From Deltaproteobacteria bacterium (GTDB lineage: Bacteria > Desulfobacterota > Desulfuromonadia > Desulfuromonadales > BM103), in NCBI GenBank assembly GCA_024636215.1, contig JAGXHL010000035.1:1-50651 (forward strand): a DNA stretch of 50,651 nt, written 5' to 3'. Positions 49,085 to 50,651 of the stretch are shown in pieces. The notes below the pieces were generated by a model, which saw only the letters and a list, made by a program, of their open reading frames with translations, made no database searches and was not told the DNA's origin. Position 1 is the stretch's first letter, and every line of letters begins with the position of its first letter. Made by a program: the position numbers and the translations under genes.

Positions 49085-50455
49085 ATGCAATCAATTCTGA
49101 TCGTTGATGATGAGATAAGTATTCGCGAAAGCCTGACAGGGATTTTGCAGGATGAAGGATTTCAACCTGTTTCTGTTGAAAGCGGTGAACGTGCAATAGA
49201 ACGTGTCAGTGATGAAAAGCCTGACCTGGTTCTTCTCGATATATGGATGCCGGGGATGGACGGCATGGAAACCCTGACCAGAATCCGCGACATATATCCA
49301 GATCTGCTGGTTATCATGATGAGTGGCCATGGCACTATCGAAACTGCGGTCAAAGCCACCAAGCTTGGCGCTTACGATTTCATTGAAAAGCCACTTTCAC
49401 TGGAAAAAGTACTGCTTTCCATTCAAAATGCTGCCAAAGTCGGCCAACTTGTTGAAGAGAACCGTGAGCTCAAAGCCAGAATGGGGAAAGAGCACGAAAT
49501 GATCGGTGACAGCAAACCGATCCAGGAGCTAAAAAAACAGATAGAGATCGCGGCGCCAACCTCTGGTTGGGTTTTGATTACAGGGGAAAACGGTACAGGC
49601 AAAGAACTGGTCGCGCGTGCAATTCATCAAAACTCGCACCGTCGAGGCTACCCGTTTGTAGAGGTGAACTGTGCTGCGATACCGGAAGAGCTTATCGAAT
49701 CAGAACTCTTCGGCCACGAGAAGGGATCCTTCACCGGAGCAACCACGCAGCGCCGTGGCAAATTTGACCAGGCCCACAAGGGCACTCTGTTTCTTGACGA
49801 AATTGGCGACATGAGCCTTAAGACCCAGGCCAAGGTCCTTCGCATTCTGCAAGAGCATAAATTTGAAAGAGTCGGCGGCAACAAAACTATTGAGGTTGAT
49901 GTACGTGTTATTGCGGCAACCAATAAGGACCTTGAAAAAGAGATAGCCGACGGCAGGTTCCGTGAGGACCTCTACTACCGACTGAATGTCATTCCTTTTT
50001 GTGTACCACCTCTGCGAGAGAGAAAAGCAGACATCCCTCAACTGGCAACGCATTTCCTGGAATATTTCTGCAGCAAGGAGAGTCGCGAGACAAAAACTCT
50101 GGATGAAGAAGCCATACAGGCCATTACAAACTACTCATGGCCCGGGAATGTCCGTGAGCTTAAGAACCTGATTGAAAGACTGGTTATCATGTCACCCGGC
50201 AATACCATCACAAAAAATCAGTTGCCACAATCAGTTTGCGATAAGAAAGAGAGTTCAGAAAAGGAGCAAGGCGCACTTCATATTGCCGCAGCGACCTTCC
50301 GCAACGCCAAGGAGGAGTTTGAGAGAGAGTTCCTGATACAGAAACTAGAAGAGAATGAATGGAATATTTCACGTACCGCGGAGGCGATAGAAGTTGAGCG
50401 CTCTAACCTGCACCGCAAGATCAAGACATACAGGATTGAGTTGAAAAAAACATAA
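49085..50455 (+). CDS. ntrX: NtrX-like sigma-54 response regulator
   Basis: A 456-residue enhancer-binding protein. The receiver has DD at 8-9 and phospho-Asp52 (LLDIWMPGMDG). The AAA+ domain has Walker A GENGTGKE at 167-174, the sigma-54 contact loop GSFTGA at 214-219, and Walker B LFLDEIGDM near 236. A Fis-type helix-turn-helix closes it (WNISRTAEAIEVERSNLHRK). The contact loop is Ser in place of the usual Ala of GAFTGA, a common NtrX variant. It starts 27 bases after ntrY. The genes it controls are not visible. Confidence 0.93.
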   Translation: MQSILIVDDEISIRESLTGILQDEGFQPVSVESGERAIERVSDEKPDLVLLDIWMPGMDGMETLTRIRDIYPDLLVIMMSGHGTIETAVKATKLGAYDFIEKPLSLEKVLLSIQNAAKVGQLVEENRELKARMGKEHEMIGDSKPIQELKKQIEIAAPTSGWVLITGENGTGKELVARAIHQNSHRRGYPFVEVNCAAIPEELIESELFGHEKGSFTGATTQRRGKFDQAHKGTLFLDEIGDMSLKTQAKVLRILQEHKFERVGGNKTIEVDVRVIAATNKDLEKEIADGRFREDLYYRLNVIPFCVPPLRERKADIPQLATHFLEYFCSKESRETKTLDEEAIQAITNYSWPGNVRELKNLIERLVIMSPGNTITKNQLPQSVCDKKESSEKEQGALHIAAATFRNAKEEFEREFLIQKLEENEWNISRTAEAIEVERSNLHRKIKTYRIELKKT

Positions 50456-50522
50456 ACGACAAAATGAGACAGCCATGTGCTGTTCCATGTCGCTTGAATA
50501 GATATAGATTTCACACAAAGCA

Positions 50523-50554
50523 AAAAGCCCCGCTTCAAATGAAGCGGGGCTTTT
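50523..50554. terminator. Bidirectional terminator between ntrX and the rRNA operon
   Basis: AAAAGCCCCGCTTC pairs with GAAGCGGGGCTTTT (14 bp, perfect), with a 4-base loop. It can stop ntrX on the plus strand and 5S rRNA on the minus strand. Confidence 0.9.
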
Positions 50555-50564
50555 CTGAATAATT

Positions 50565-50651
50565 TCGGCGGCGACCTACTTTCCCACACAGTTGCCCATG
50601 CAGTATCATCGGCGCAGTAGGGCTTAACTTCTGTGTTCGAGATGGGAACAG
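50565..50651 (-). rRNA. rrf: 5S rRNA, 3' part (cut by window edge)
   Basis: Read on the minus strand the sequence ends in the 5S pattern: CCATCTCGAACACAGAAGTT, a GCGCCGATG loop, and GTGGGAAAGTAGGTCGCCGC near the 3' end. The first 30 or so bases, and the 23S and 16S genes of the operon, lie beyond the right edge. The 3' end is estimated near 50562-50566. Confidence 0.93.

Overview
The window looks like chromosomal DNA of a Gram-negative, mesophilic deltaproteobacterium of the Desulfuromonadales type (Geobacter, Desulfuromonas and Pelobacter relatives). This is inferred from gene content: LpxC, BamD, OmpA, a type IV minor-pilin/PilY1 cluster, a succinyl-CoA:acetate CoA-transferase-like enzyme, bacteriohemerythrin, a yebC-ruvC-ruvA-ruvB run and an NtrY/NtrX pair. 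Most of the window is ordinary housekeeping DNA with short intergenic gaps. The only insertion sequence trace is the 3' end of an IS256-type transposase at the left edge. No CRISPR array, prophage or tRNA was found. A 5S rRNA gene begins an opposite-strand rRNA operon at the right edge.

Layout. 1-12 kb: IS256 remnant, MgtC/DUF4010 membrane protein, a small Cys-rich protein, AI-2E-family permease, cyclophilin, phosphodiesterase-like protein, RlmI/RlmK-like methyltransferase, a protein of unknown function, a SlyD-like isomerase with an unusual Cys/Asp insert, a heavy-metal permease, a methyltransferase and an OmpA-family protein. 12-19 kb (minus strand): minor pilin operon fimT-pilV-pilX-pilY1-pilW plus a PilZ-like protein. 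19-21.4 kb (minus): YtqB-like methyltransferase, TerB-like protein, DUF190, the fluoride channel CrcB and a 48-residue lipoprotein. 21.4-25.2 kb: rpoH under a CIRCE element, bamD, acetate CoA-transferase. 25-35.6 kb: peroxiredoxin, XerC, a lipase-like hydrolase, a DUF362 ferredoxin protein, hemerythrin, a NifU-domain protein, MidA-like methyltransferase, GDPD, rhodanese, GlpX and a kinase-BON fusion. 35.9-50.5 kb: yebC-ruvCAB, an orphan 777-residue protein, queH, DUF2905, patatin, a phasin-like protein with ubiB, lpxC and ntrYX.

The most unusual feature is a scattered family of degenerate 7-bp tandem repeats. They sit at gene borders in at least nine places, often touching or containing a stop codon. 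In two places they are translated, as the C-terminus of one protein and the N-terminal extension of another. In two places they form inverted pairs that can fold. They resemble in principle the heptanucleotide STRR elements of filamentous cyanobacteria. Other points of interest are a 176-bp palindromic MITE-like element with a second 18-bp fragment elsewhere, CIRCE placed over the rpoH start site, a lipoprotein gene upstream of crcB, a possibly leaderless hydrolase mRNA, and two structured intergenic segments.
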